NCBI RefSeq assembly: GCF_001045465.1
Contig: NZ_LFND01000003.1
Coordinates: 1,116,001 to 1,180,000 of the forward strand
Direction: 5' to 3'
DNA: 64,000 nucleotides
Source of the DNA: Chryseobacterium angstadtii
Lineage (GTDB): Bacteria > Bacteroidota > Bacteroidia > Flavobacteriales > Weeksellaceae
A program made the translations under genes and the position numbers. The notes beneath the pieces are model-generated. The model did no database searches. It saw only the letters and a list, made by a program, of their open reading frames with translations, and was not told where the DNA came from. This document shows, in pieces, positions 9,033 to 16,828 of the stretch (the first letter of the stretch is position 1; each line of letters begins with the position of its first letter).

Positions 9033-9638
9033 ATGATAGCGGTCATAACCGGTGATATTATAAATTCACAGCATGCAGACACGGAAGTTTGGATCACCAG
9101 ACTCAAGAATCTCCTGGAAAACTGGGGAAGCTCACCGCTCGCATGGGAAATCTACAGAGGAGACGAATTTCAGTTCAAATGCAGTATTGATGAAGTGTTC
9201 TGGCGTTTTCTTGCCATCAAGTCCCTTATAAGAAGTCAGGAAAATTTAGATGTAAGAATTGCCATAGGCATTGGTGAAGAGAATTTCTCCTCCGAAAAGA
9301 TCACAGAATCCAACGGAACCGCTTACGTAAATTCAGGAAGGCTGCTGAATGACCTTAAAAGTGATGGCCACACCGTATCTATAAAAACCTCAAACGAAGC
9401 TGTTGACAGAGATTTGAATATTCTTCTGAAATGGTCCTCAAAAGATTTCGACAGCTGGACAGTAGCCACAGCAGAGATCATCCACGAAATGATTATGAAC
9501 CGGGATATCACCCAGGAAGATCTCGCCAAAAAATTTGCTATTTCACAGTCTTCTGTAAGCCAGAGACTGAAACGCGCGAACTACGAACTTATCGTAGAAA
9601 CAAATCAATACTTTAGAAAGAAAATCTCAGAACTCTAA
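9033..9638 (+). CDS. SatD family protein with C-terminal helix-turn-helix
   Basis: A 201-residue cytoplasmic protein. Its N terminus (MIAVITGDIINSQ) and the central segments IYRGDEFQFK and VRIAIGIGEE match the SatD family, a poorly characterised nucleotidyl-cyclase-like fold named after a Streptococcus acid-tolerance gene. The C terminus (about 160-195, TQEDLAKKFAISQSSVSQRLKRA) is a clear helix-turn-helix, so it probably binds DNA. The gene begins right at its promoter, which is overlaid by palindromic operators. It is followed 2 bp later by a DUF3307 membrane gene, a pairing common in this phylum. I infer a ligand-responsive autoregulator of this pair; the ligand is unknown. Confidence 0.8.
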   Translation: MIAVITGDIINSQHADTEVWITRLKNLLENWGSSPLAWEIYRGDEFQFKCSIDEVFWRFLAIKSLIRSQENLDVRIAIGIGEENFSSEKITESNGTAYVNSGRLLNDLKSDGHTVSIKTSNEAVDRDLNILLKWSSKDFDSWTVATAEIIHEMIMNRDITQEDLAKKFAISQSSVSQRLKRANYELIVETNQYFRKKISEL

Positions 9639-9640
9639 GC

Positions 9641-10336
9641 ATGATCTTTACTAAACTCATATTGGCACATTTACTCGGAGATTTTATTCTTCAGCCAAAT
9701 TCTTGGGTTGCAGATAAAGAACACCGTAAACTGAAGAGCCCGTATCTGTATATTCATGTACTGATTCATACCGTTTTAAGCTTTATTTTTCTATGGAATA
9801 TAGAGTTGTGGTGGGTTTCCATACTGATTGGAGTTACCCATTTTATTATTGATGCCTCAAAACTGATCTTCCAGACTGTAAAAAATAAAAAAAGATGGTT
9901 TTTCATTGATCAGATGCTTCACGTTCTTGTGATTGCGGGAATCTCTTTTTATTGTAAAGAATTCAGTTTTGGATTTTTAAACAATCAGGAATTTCTGAAA
10001 GTACTGATGGCGGCTTTGTTTCTTACAACGCCAGCCTCTATTTTCATTAAAATATTATTGTCTTCATGGACTCCGGTTCCGGAAACTCAAAGCAGTTTAC
10101 AGACCGAGTCTTTATCCAGTGCAGGAAAATATATCGGTATTCTGGAACGTTTACTGGTATTCACATTTATTATGGTGAACCACTGGGAAGGAGTAGGCTT
10201 TATGGTGGCTGCCAAATCTGTCTTCAGATTCAGTGATCTGGCGCAGGCCAAGCAGAGAAAACTCACGGAATATGTGCTTATCGGGACATTGCTGAGTTTT
10301 GGAATGGCTGTTTTAACAGGAATTTTAATTAAGTAA
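9641..10336 (+). CDS. DUF3307 family integral membrane protein
   Basis: A 231-residue protein beginning MIFTKLILAHLLGDFILQPNSWV, the hallmark of DUF3307. It has about six hydrophobic segments: N terminus, VLIHTVLSFIFLWNI, SILIGVTHFIIDASK, MLHVLVIAGISFY, VLMAALFLTTPASIFI, and two at the C terminus around 175-230. The conserved GDF and HxxxD-type residues lie within or near membrane helices. No biochemical role is known for the family. It starts 2 bp after satD and is surely co-transcribed; the unit lies 33 bp upstream of purC, with no terminator between. Confidence 0.8.
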   Translation: MIFTKLILAHLLGDFILQPNSWVADKEHRKLKSPYLYIHVLIHTVLSFIFLWNIELWWVSILIGVTHFIIDASKLIFQTVKNKKRWFFIDQMLHVLVIAGISFYCKEFSFGFLNNQEFLKVLMAALFLTTPASIFIKILLSSWTPVPETQSSLQTESLSSAGKYIGILERLLVFTFIMVNHWEGVGFMVAAKSVFRFSDLAQAKQRKLTEYVLIGTLLSFGMAVLTGILIK

Positions 10337-10369
10337 TATAAAATAAATCTAACTAATAAGAATTTAGAA

Positions 10370-11089
10370 ATGGAAAAGAAAGAAATGTTGTACGAAGGGA
10401 AAGCAAAACAGGTATTTGCTACCGATAATCCTAATGAAGTAGTGGTACGTTTTAAAGACGATGCTACAGCATTTAATGCTCAAAAAAGAGGATCTGTTGA
10501 TTTGAAAGGCGAAATGAACAACGCGATCACCACTCTTATTTTTGAATATTTAAATGAAAAAGGGGTTAAAACTCATTTCATTAAACAATTAAACGAAAGA
10601 GAGCAGCTTGTAAAAAAAGTATCCATCATTCCTTTGGAAATGGTTGTGAGAAACTATTCTGCAGGAAGCATGGCTCAAAGACTGGGCGTGGAAGAAGGAA
10701 TTAAATCTCCGGTGACCATCTTCGATATCTGCTACAAAAAAGACGAATTGGGAGATCCGCTTATCAATGATCACCATGCGGTATTCTTAGGGGCAGCAAC
10801 ATACGAAGAGCTTGATGAAATGTATGAGCTTACTTCTGATATCAACGAAATTCTGATCGATCTTTTTGATAAAATGAACATCATCCTGGTTGATTTCAAA
10901 ATTGAATTAGGAAAAACAGCTGACGGTGAAATCATCCTTGCAGACGAAATTTCTCCGGATACATGCAGACTTTGGGATAAAGACACCATGAAAAAACTGG
11001 ACAAAGACAGATTCAGAAGAGATCTTGGTGAAGTTACGGAAGCGTATGTAGAGATCTACAACCGTCTTAAAAATTTACTTGGGAAGTAA
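10370..11089 (+). CDS. purC: Phosphoribosylaminoimidazole-succinocarboxamide synthase (SAICAR synthetase)
   Basis: This 239-residue enzyme joins CAIR and aspartate using ATP in de novo purine synthesis. Motifs seen are the N-terminal [13 protein letters not shown] (ATP-binding), [15 protein letters not shown], and [12 protein letters not shown] near the C terminus. Length is standard for the bacterial single-domain enzyme. It lies upstream of purF, from which it is separated by a four-helix-bundle gene flanked by inverted repeats, so an ancestral purC-purF arrangement seems to have been interrupted. Confidence 0.96.
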   Translation: MEKKEMLYEGKAKQVFATDNPNEVVVRFKDDATAFNAQKRGSVDLKGEMNNAITTLIFEYLNEKGVKTHFIKQLNEREQLVKKVSIIPLEMVVRNYSAGSMAQRLGVEEGIKSPVTIFDICYKKDELGDPLINDHHAVFLGAATYEELDEMYELTSDINEILIDLFDKMNIILVDFKIELGKTADGEIILADEISPDTCRLWDKDTMKKLDKDRFRRDLGEVTEAYVEIYNRLKNLLGK

Positions 11090-11100
11090 ATTTGAGAAGT

Positions 11101-11124
11101 TAGAAGTTAGATATTAGAAGTTAG
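11101..11124 (+). repeat. Left inverted repeat flanking the four-helix-bundle gene
   Basis: 24 nt made of AGAAGTTAG-type repeats, ending 1 bp before the start codon of the gene at 11126. Its reverse complement recurs at 11509-11532 with a single mismatch. It begins 12 bp after the purC stop. Confidence 0.8.
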
Positions 11125-11125
11125 T

Positions 11126-11485
11126 ATGAAATCGCACCGGATAGAAGACTTGAAAGTTTGGAAGAAATCGATGATTTTGGTAAAAGAAGTCTATTTGGTT
11201 TCTGCAGAACTGCCGGGTGAGGAGAAATTCGGTTTACTGTCTCAAATCAGAAGATGTGCCGTTTCAATACCTTCTAATATTGCTGAAGGAGCTGGAAGAA
11301 ATAACAAAAATGAGTTCTATCAATTTCTTGGAATTGCATTTGGTTCAACCTATGAACTGCAAACCCAGTTACAGTTATTAGTAGACCTTGATTTTATTTC
11401 TGAAGTCAAAATAGCACCTTTAAAAGAACTTTTAACTGAAATTCAGAAAATGATATACTCATTAAAAGGAAGTTTAAAATTATAA
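11126..11485 (+). CDS. Four-helix-bundle protein of the 23S rRNA intervening-sequence (IVP/S23) family
   Basis: A 119-residue protein with the family signatures IEDLKVWKKSM at the N terminus and RRCAVSIPSNIAEGAGRN in the middle, plus four amphipathic helices. In spirochaetes homologues are encoded inside 23S rRNA intervening sequences; in Bacteroidota they are scattered between ordinary genes, function unknown. Here the gene is bracketed by near-perfect 24-bp inverted repeats and sits between purC and purF, so it looks like a small mobile or once-mobile cassette. A link to nucleic-acid hairpins has been proposed for the family but cannot be shown here. Confidence 0.88.
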   Translation: MKSHRIEDLKVWKKSMILVKEVYLVSAELPGEEKFGLLSQIRRCAVSIPSNIAEGAGRNNKNEFYQFLGIAFGSTYELQTQLQLLVDLDFISEVKIAPLKELLTEIQKMIYSLKGSLKL

Positions 11486-11508
11486 TTGAAGTTAACTTAG
11501 ACTAATTT

Positions 11509-11532
11509 CTAACATCTAATATCTAACTTCTA
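11509..11532 (-). repeat. Right inverted repeat flanking the four-helix-bundle gene
   Basis: Reverse complement of 11101-11124 with one mismatch in 24 nt. It ends 17 bp before the purF start, so the whole purC-purF gap apart from the gene is taken up by repeat DNA. Confidence 0.8.
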
Positions 11533-11549
11533 ATTTAGAAAAAATAGAA

Positions 11550-13049
11550 ATGAAAAGTTTAGACATTCATAAAAGTGAATATTTAAAACAGTTTAAAGAC
11601 CAAACCTACGGGAGAAATCTTTTCAGAACGCAGGAAGAAGAAAGACTGGATGCTCCTAACGAGGAGTGCGGGATCTTCGGAATGTATTCTGATAGTGATG
11701 TAGATACCTTTTCTCTTTCGCAGTTCGGACTTTTTGCCCTGCAGCACAGAGGTCAGGAAGCTTGTGGTATTTCCGTTCTTAAAGATGGGAAAATCACGAA
11801 CATGAAAGATGAGGGATTGGTTTTGGATGTTTATAAAGAAATTCAGGAACCTGAGACTTTTATGGGAAATTCTGCAATAGGGCATACCCGTTATACCACT
11901 GCAGGAGACAAAAAGAAATATAATTTTCAGCCGTTCTTCGCAAAAAACGAATACGACCAGATTATACTTTCTATAGCACATAACGGTAACCTTACCAATG
12001 CAAAAGAATTAAAAGCTGAGCTGGAAGCTGAAGGAGTAGTTTTCAGAGCCACTTCCGATTCTGAGGTGATTCTAAGACTGATCCAGAAAAACCTTGATTT
12101 AGGTCTTCGCGGAGCTATCAAAGCAACCATGGAAAAAATTGAAGGCGCTTATTCCGTAGTGGGAATGACCAGAAACAAATTCTTCGCATTCAGAGATTTT
12201 AATGGAATCCGTCCATTGGTTTTAGGAGCTGTTGACGAAAAAACCTATGTTGTAGCTTCCGAATCTGTAGCACTTGATGCTGTAGGGGCACAATATGTAC
12301 GTGATATTCTTCCGGGAGAGATCATTTATACCAACGAAAATGAGCCTGGAAAACTTCACTCTTATATGGTGAATGAAGAGAAAGGAAAACAAAGAATATG
12401 CTCTTTTGAATATATTTATTTTGCAAGACCTGACTCTACACTGGAAAATATTAATGTATACGAAATCAGAGAGAAATCCGGTGAAAAAATCTGGGAACAG
12501 GCGCCTGTAGAAGCCGATGTAGTAATCGGAGTTCCTGATTCAGGAGTTCCTGCGGCTATTGGGTTCTCAAAAGCTTCCGGAATACCTTTCCGCCCGGTTC
12601 TGATTAAAAACAGATATATCGGCAGAAGTTTCATCGTTCCTACTCAGGAAATGAGAGAAAGAGTAGTAAACCTTAAACTTAATCCTATTATTTCTGAAAT
12701 TAAGGATAAAAGAGTGGTCATTATAGACGATTCTATTGTAAGAGGAACCACTTCCAAAAGACTGGTAAAAATACTTAAAGATGCCGGAGTAAAAGAGATT
12801 CACTTCAGAAGTGTTTCTCCGCCTATCATAGCCCCATGTTATCTGGGTATTGATACACCTTCCAAAGATGATCTGATCTCAGCCAATATGACGACTGAAG
12901 AGCTTAGAAAATATCTTGGAGTAGATTCTTTAGAGTTTTTAAGTACAGATAACCTGAAAGATATTTTGGGTTCTTCCAATCACTGTTTCGGATGTTTTAC
13001 CGAAGAATATCCGGTAGGAAAAGGAGAAGAAGTAGAATTATTTAATTAA
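11550..13049 (+). CDS. purF: Amidophosphoribosyltransferase (glutamine PRPP amidotransferase), propeptide and Fe-S type
   Basis: This 499-residue enzyme makes phosphoribosylamine from PRPP and glutamine, the first committed purine step. The Ntn-hydrolase nucleophile is C40 in NEECGIFG, so a 39-residue propeptide must be removed to free its amino group; that is long compared with the 11 residues of the Bacillus enzyme. The PRPP-binding segment VVIIDDSIVRGTTSK lies near 388-402. Cysteines C284 (RICSFEY), C430 (PCYLGID), C479 and C482 (HCFGCF) match the four [4Fe-4S] ligands of the Bacillus-type enzyme, so it should carry a cluster and be oxygen sensitive. A terminator follows at 13078. Confidence 0.96.
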   Translation: MKSLDIHKSEYLKQFKDQTYGRNLFRTQEEERLDAPNEECGIFGMYSDSDVDTFSLSQFGLFALQHRGQEACGISVLKDGKITNMKDEGLVLDVYKEIQEPETFMGNSAIGHTRYTTAGDKKKYNFQPFFAKNEYDQIILSIAHNGNLTNAKELKAELEAEGVVFRATSDSEVILRLIQKNLDLGLRGAIKATMEKIEGAYSVVGMTRNKFFAFRDFNGIRPLVLGAVDEKTYVVASESVALDAVGAQYVRDILPGEIIYTNENEPGKLHSYMVNEEKGKQRICSFEYIYFARPDSTLENINVYEIREKSGEKIWEQAPVEADVVIGVPDSGVPAAIGFSKASGIPFRPVLIKNRYIGRSFIVPTQEMRERVVNLKLNPIISEIKDKRVVIIDDSIVRGTTSKRLVKILKDAGVKEIHFRSVSPPIIAPCYLGIDTPSKDDLISANMTTEELRKYLGVDSLEFLSTDNLKDILGSSNHCFGCFTEEYPVGKGEEVELFN

Positions 13050-13077
13050 TATTCTGTTGATTAAAATAAAAGCAGCA

Positions 13078-13107
13078 AGAGCCGGACTGAATGTCTGGCT
13101 CTTTTTG
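13078..13107 (+). terminator. Rho-independent terminator after purF
   Basis: A 10-bp stem (13078-13087 with 13093-13102, with G-T wobble, loop TGAAT) is followed by TTTTTG. It closes the purC-purF unit. Confidence 0.85.
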
Positions 13108-13193
13108 TTTTTATAAATGTATCAAAAGCTTAATATTCCTGTATTATGGCTTATCAGAGCATGTTTTAATTTTGTTCATTAAAACTTCAGAAT

Positions 13194-14141
13194 ATGAAAA
13201 ACGTATTTTTAACAGGTATTCTTCTGGCATTTATGCAGCTGTATTCCGCTCAGTCTTTCGATAATCAGGCGCACCGGGGAGGAAAGTCTTTATACCCCGA
13301 AAATACAGTTCCGGCGATGAAAAATGCCTTAAAAATGAATGTAACGACCCTTGAAATGGATCTGGCCATCACAAAGGATAAAAAAGTAATTCTTTCCCAT
13401 GATGCTTTCCTTTCTCCGGAGCTCATCACCAAACAGGATGGAACCTATATTCCGGAAGACTCAGGTTTTTACTATAAAATATATGAAATACCTTATGCCA
13501 AAATTCAAACATTTGATGTTGGCTTAAAGAAACTCAAAAACTATCCCGATCAGAAGAAAATGAAGGCTCAGAAACCTCTTTTTTCGGAAGTAATAGATGC
13601 TTGTGAGGCGTACTCCCGTGAACTGAACAGACCTTTACCGTTTTATAATATAGAAACCAAAACCCGTCCTTTCTCAGATCATATTTTCCATCCGGAGCCT
13701 AAAGAATTTGTAGATCTGATGATGAAAATTATTGTAGAAAAAAGAATTCAGGACCGGGTCATTATTCAGTCGTTTGATCCAAGAACACTGGAAATCATCC
13801 ATAAAGAATATCCTAAAATAATGACCGCTTTGCTGGTGGAAAAAGTGGATGATAAAAAACTGACACAGCAGAGGTTTCATTTCCAGAATATCCCTGTGGC
13901 TAAATTCAAGCAATATCCGGATCATCTGAGCGGGGTAGCAGGAGATATGAAGTTTCTGAGCTTTATCCCAACCATCTACAGCCCTGATCATACACTTGTC
14001 ACTCCTCAAATGATACAGGAATGCCATGCGTTGGGTATGAAAGTGATTCCCTGGACCGTCAATACCAAAGAAAGGCTGAAAGAATTAAAAGAGATGGGAA
14101 TAGACGGAGTGATCAGCGATGATCCGCGAATATTTGAATAA
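13194..14141 (+). CDS. Exported glycerophosphodiester phosphodiesterase
   Basis: This 315-residue protein hydrolyses glycerophosphodiesters to an alcohol and glycerol-3-phosphate. A signal peptide (MKNVFLTGILLAFMQLYSAQS) sends it to the periplasm. The GDPD TIM-barrel signature is complete: H27-R28 (AHRGG), PENT (E36, N37), E54 and D56 (LEMDLAITKD) and H69 (ILSHD), giving the metal site and the two catalytic histidines. The C-terminal MKVIPWTVN and GIDGVISDDP segments are typical. A -7 element TAATTTTG lies at 13167-13174. It appears monocistronic, ending at a bidirectional terminator shared with the next minus-strand gene. Confidence 0.92.
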   Translation: MKNVFLTGILLAFMQLYSAQSFDNQAHRGGKSLYPENTVPAMKNALKMNVTTLEMDLAITKDKKVILSHDAFLSPELITKQDGTYIPEDSGFYYKIYEIPYAKIQTFDVGLKKLKNYPDQKKMKAQKPLFSEVIDACEAYSRELNRPLPFYNIETKTRPFSDHIFHPEPKEFVDLMMKIIVEKRIQDRVIIQSFDPRTLEIIHKEYPKIMTALLVEKVDDKKLTQQRFHFQNIPVAKFKQYPDHLSGVAGDMKFLSFIPTIYSPDHTLVTPQMIQECHALGMKVIPWTVNTKERLKELKEMGIDGVISDDPRIFE

Positions 14142-14157
14142 TCGTGATACGAGATGT

Positions 14158-14210
14158 GGGTTTGAGAGTTTCGAGATGCGTGTTTCGGGTTTTCTGATTT
14201 CTAACTAATA
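14158..14210 (+). repeat. Degenerate GGGTTTGAGAGTTTC / TTTCGGGTTT repeat
   Basis: The 15-mer GGGTTTGAGAGTTTC at 14158-14172 occurs again, inverted, at 56210-56224, and the adjoining GATGCGTGTTTCGGGTTT resembles GATGCGAGGTTTCGGGTTT at about 22330-22350. All three places are intergenic, so this is a dispersed low-complexity repeat family without coding capacity. Confidence 0.5.
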
Positions 14211-14258
14211 TCCGGAAAGCCAGTATATCCAGAAAAACATGAAATAAATGACCAATAT

Positions 14259-14287
14259 CTGGTGGCTGAGGCTCCCGAAGCCACCAG
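14259..14287 (+). repeat. Dispersed GTGGCTGAGG...GAAGCCAC palindromic repeat, copy 1
   Basis: A 29-nt imperfect palindrome (arms CTGGTGGCT and AGCCACCAG). It is identical, in reverse orientation, to 62939-62967, and related to copies at 57379, 63026 and within 39480-39654. It can fold into a stable hairpin and lies between convergent genes. Confidence 0.8.
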
Positions 14288-14298
14288 GAATAAAAACG

Positions 14299-14332
14299 AA
14301 AGTCCGGACTTAAAAAATTAAATCCGGACTTT
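14299..14332. terminator. Bidirectional terminator between GDPD and beta-barrel genes
   Basis: Stem AAAGTCCGGA (14299-14308) with TCCGGACTTT (14323-14332), with an A-rich left flank and a T-rich right side. It is placed between the convergent genes ending at 14141 and 14363. Confidence 0.75.
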
Positions 14333-14362
14333 ACTATAGGTTAAAAAATTGGTTGTCTCTGA

Positions 14363-15070
14363 TTAAAATTTATAGTTCAGACCTAACTGAAACGCTCTGT
14401 GGTTCAATGGTTCTGTACCTTCAGGCTTTTGGTTTCTCATATCCGTAAGACTGTTGATGTATCTTGCATTGATCCCTAAATTCTGAGTGATATCATATCC
14501 AAGACCTAAACCTAATCCTAAATTGAATTTATTGATATTGTCTTTATTAATATCTTCGGAATTAGATACGGACTGAGTAGTTGTTACCCCTCCCGTAGTC
14601 GTGGAAATTGTGCTGTCTCCGGAATTTTTTCCGTTGATGAAATAGCTGAATTCAGGTCCTGCCTCTACATAAAATCTTTCAGTAGGTCTCATTTGTACCA
14701 TTAAAGGGACTGAGATATAGTTCATGGTCGTTTTGTACTCGCTTTTCGTTTTAACGTTGGTAGCACCCGTTGTTACATCTGTGGATGAAATCACGCTTTT
14801 TGCTCCTAACTGGTTATACAAAACCTCCGGCTGTAAGCTGAACTTCTGAGATAGTGGAATATTAACTAAAACCCCAGCATGGAATCCGATTTTCTGGTTA
14901 TCAAGGCTTAATTTCTGCTCACTGAAGTAAGAAGAGTTTCCTCCCGCTTTGATACCAAATCTGATTGGTTGTTTTTCTTTTTTGATAGGTTCAGGGGTTA
15001 CTGTTTTTGTTTCTTGAGCAAATGTCATCATGCCAGCAGTAACTGCCAACCCTAGAAATAACTTCTTCAT
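14363..15070 (-). CDS. Outer-membrane beta-barrel protein (porin/PorT-like family), paralogue 1
   Basis: A 235-residue protein from the ATG at 15070 (MKKLFLGLAVTAGMMTFAQ signal peptide; the in-frame start at 15118 only adds a charged extension). The mature protein has alternating beta strands and hallmarks shared with the two paralogues at 18049 and 19068: RFGIKAGGNSSYFS, FSLQPEVLYNQLGAKS, YISVPLMVQ, FYVEAGPEFSYFI, GLGLGYDITQNLGINARY, and a C-terminal aromatic strand (FQLGLNYKF). This is the OMP beta-barrel 2 or PorT-like fold; no specific substrate can be inferred. A sigma-54-like promoter lies 67-83 bp upstream of the ATG. Confidence 0.88.
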   Translation of the reverse strand: MKKLFLGLAVTAGMMTFAQETKTVTPEPIKKEKQPIRFGIKAGGNSSYFSEQKLSLDNQKIGFHAGVLVNIPLSQKFSLQPEVLYNQLGAKSVISSTDVTTGATNVKTKSEYKTTMNYISVPLMVQMRPTERFYVEAGPEFSYFINGKNSGDSTISTTTGGVTTTQSVSNSEDINKDNINKFNLGLGLGLGYDITQNLGINARYINSLTDMRNQKPEGTEPLNHRAFQLGLNYKF

Positions 15071-15135
15071 AATTTTATTTTTTAATTTTACTATTGTACT
15101 TCTCATCCGATTTTTCAATCAGACTTGAATAATTT

Positions 15136-15153
15136 TGCAAAAGGCTTGCCAAA
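15136..15153 (-). promoter_or_regulatory. Sigma-54-like promoter of beta-barrel gene 1
   Basis: On the minus strand TTTGGCAAGCCTTTTGCA: GG at -24 (15149-15150) and GC at -12 (15137-15138) separated by exactly 10 nt, matching TGGCAC-N5-TTGC. Start predicted near 15125, leaving a leader of about 55 nt. The inverted CCCTT-N5-AAGGG at about 15162-15176 upstream could be an activator site. Confidence 0.6.
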
Positions 15154-15323
15154 CTCTGAAAACCCTTATTCGAAGGGCTTCTTGGGCGGTTTTACGCATT
15201 GCTAGGTTTGTGTTTTTAACTGGATTTTAAGAAAAATTTGGTTATGAAAAATTCGTTTTTAAGGATCATTTTAAAGAAATCCTGATTTATGTTGATGATT
15301 TGGCAGAGTATTAAATAAGGAAT

Positions 15324-16118
15324 TTATTTCATCTTTTCCAGCAGCTCAGAGGCTGTTATTCCAAACTCTTTTCTGAAAGCAAATGAAAAGTGAGATAGAT
15401 CTTCAAAGCCCAGATCCATATAAATATCTGTAGGTCTCTGCTTTTTTTCCTCGATTAAAAAACGGGCTTCCTGAAGTCGTCGTTTTATAAGCCATCGGTT
15501 GGGTGTTTCATTAAAAATAGTTTTAAAATCCCTTTTAAATGCAGAAAGGCTTCGCCCGGTAAGAAATGCAAACCGCTCTGTACTCACATTAAACTTATAA
15601 TTTTGCTGCATAAATTTTTCAAGATCCAGCCGTCCGGGTATCCCGAAATCAAAGAGTATGTCCGAAAGCTCGGGGTGCAGCTTTAACAGGATGAGCAGCA
15701 GCTCTTCTCTTTTGAGATCTGAAAACACAGCTCCTATGTTTCCGGAATCATTGTAATAAGGCTCCAGCGACAATAAAAAACTGTCTATCAGACTGTCTTT
15801 TCTAAGCTTTACGAAAGCATCTTTTGAGGTATAATTTTTAAAAAGAATATTATGTTTTTTCTGAAAGCTTTTGAGGAAAGGCTCATCAAAAATGAAAATC
15901 ACTTTCTCGAATTCATTATTCTCTTTTACTTTGTTGTACCGGGCGAGTCTGTTTTTACGGATAATACAGCTTTCACCGGGTTTTAATTTATAATGTTTAT
16001 TCCCGTCATAACCATTCATCATTCCTTTTGCTAGAAATATAAAGAAATGTTCAGCAATGAATTGCTCTGGAGAAACCAAAGGACCAACAAAACAGGATTT
16101 TATTTCTGATATTTTCAT
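15324..16118 (-). CDS. AraC family transcriptional regulator
   Basis: A 264-residue regulator starting at the ATG at 16118 (MKISEIKSCFVGPLVSPEQF); the longer open frame to 16301 overlaps the neighbouring reductase gene and is rejected. The N-terminal cupin-like half (HFFIFLAKGMMNGYDG, YKLKPGESCIIRKNRLARY) probably senses a ligand. The C-terminal double helix-turn-helix is at about 165-264 (FAFLTGRSLSAFKRDFKTIFNETPNRW and the hallmark DLGFEDLSHFSFAFRKEFGITASE). It lies 53 bp downstream of a two-gene reductase operon on the same strand and likely controls it. Confidence 0.88.
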   Translation of the reverse strand: MKISEIKSCFVGPLVSPEQFIAEHFFIFLAKGMMNGYDGNKHYKLKPGESCIIRKNRLARYNKVKENNEFEKVIFIFDEPFLKSFQKKHNILFKNYTSKDAFVKLRKDSLIDSFLLSLEPYYNDSGNIGAVFSDLKREELLLILLKLHPELSDILFDFGIPGRLDLEKFMQQNYKFNVSTERFAFLTGRSLSAFKRDFKTIFNETPNRWLIKRRLQEARFLIEEKKQRPTDIYMDLGFEDLSHFSFAFRKEFGITASELLEKMK

Positions 16119-16171
16119 TTGTCTATTTTTTCTATTGATACTTTTAATATTGGCCCAACGTAGAACCTGAG

Positions 16172-16825
16172 CTATTTTGCCTGTAATTTGATGTCTTTTA
16201 CTTCCAGAATCGACTGATGATATCCTTTTGATACACAATGAATCATTGCTGAGCCTACTTCCTGCATGCGGCAGATCCAGTTTGGGAAAATCAGATACCA
16301 TAAAGGAGACAGCCTGTCAAATACCCGGTAGATCAACCGTACATTTTTTTGTCCTTTTACTGGCTGCATAAAACCTGGACGGAAATTATACGCTGCTTTA
16401 AAAGGTAATTTGAGTAATGTGTTTTCGGTTTTTCCTTTTACTCTGGCCCACATTACTTTCCCTTGTTCTGTGCTGTCGGTACGGTTTCCCGAAACATAAA
16501 TAAACGTCATTCCGGGATTGATTTCTGAGAGTGATTGTGCAAAAGGGACCACAAAATCAAAAGTTTTCCGGGTAAATGATTCTTCATTTTCACCTACAGC
16601 ACTTACTCCTGCACAGAAAAAGCAGGCATCATAATCTTTAAGCTGTAGTGCGTGATCTTTGATTTCCGAAAAATCTTTGACGATAATTTCTTTCAGCTTA
16701 TTATTTTTAAGAAGCAAAGGTTTTCTGCTGACAGATATTATTTCTGTAACGGCAGGGTTTTCCAGGCATACCAGAAGCACACCTTCTCCCACCAGTCCTG
16801 TTGCACCCGTAATTATTATTTTCAT
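16172..16825 (-). CDS. NAD(P)-binding atypical short-chain reductase
   Basis: A 217-residue Rossmann-fold protein with the nucleotide motif GATGLVGEG at residues 7-15 and SVSRKPL after strand 2, consistent with NADP preference. No YxxxK dyad is obvious, so it belongs with the atypical SDR or epimerase-like proteins of unknown substrate. The start is only 3 bp from the end of the upstream SDR gene (16829), so the two are co-transcribed and probably translationally coupled. Confidence 0.82.
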   Translation of the reverse strand: MKIIITGATGLVGEGVLLVCLENPAVTEIISVSRKPLLLKNNKLKEIIVKDFSEIKDHALQLKDYDACFFCAGVSAVGENEESFTRKTFDFVVPFAQSLSEINPGMTFIYVSGNRTDSTEQGKVMWARVKGKTENTLLKLPFKAAYNFRPGFMQPVKGQKNVRLIYRVFDRLSPLWYLIFPNWICRMQEVGSAMIHCVSKGYHQSILEVKDIKLQAK

Positions 16826-16828
16826 CGT

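Noticed and set aside
15324..16301. The longer AraC frame starting at 16301
   Set aside because: It would overlap the reductase gene by about 130 bp; the ATG at 16118 starts right at the conserved domain.
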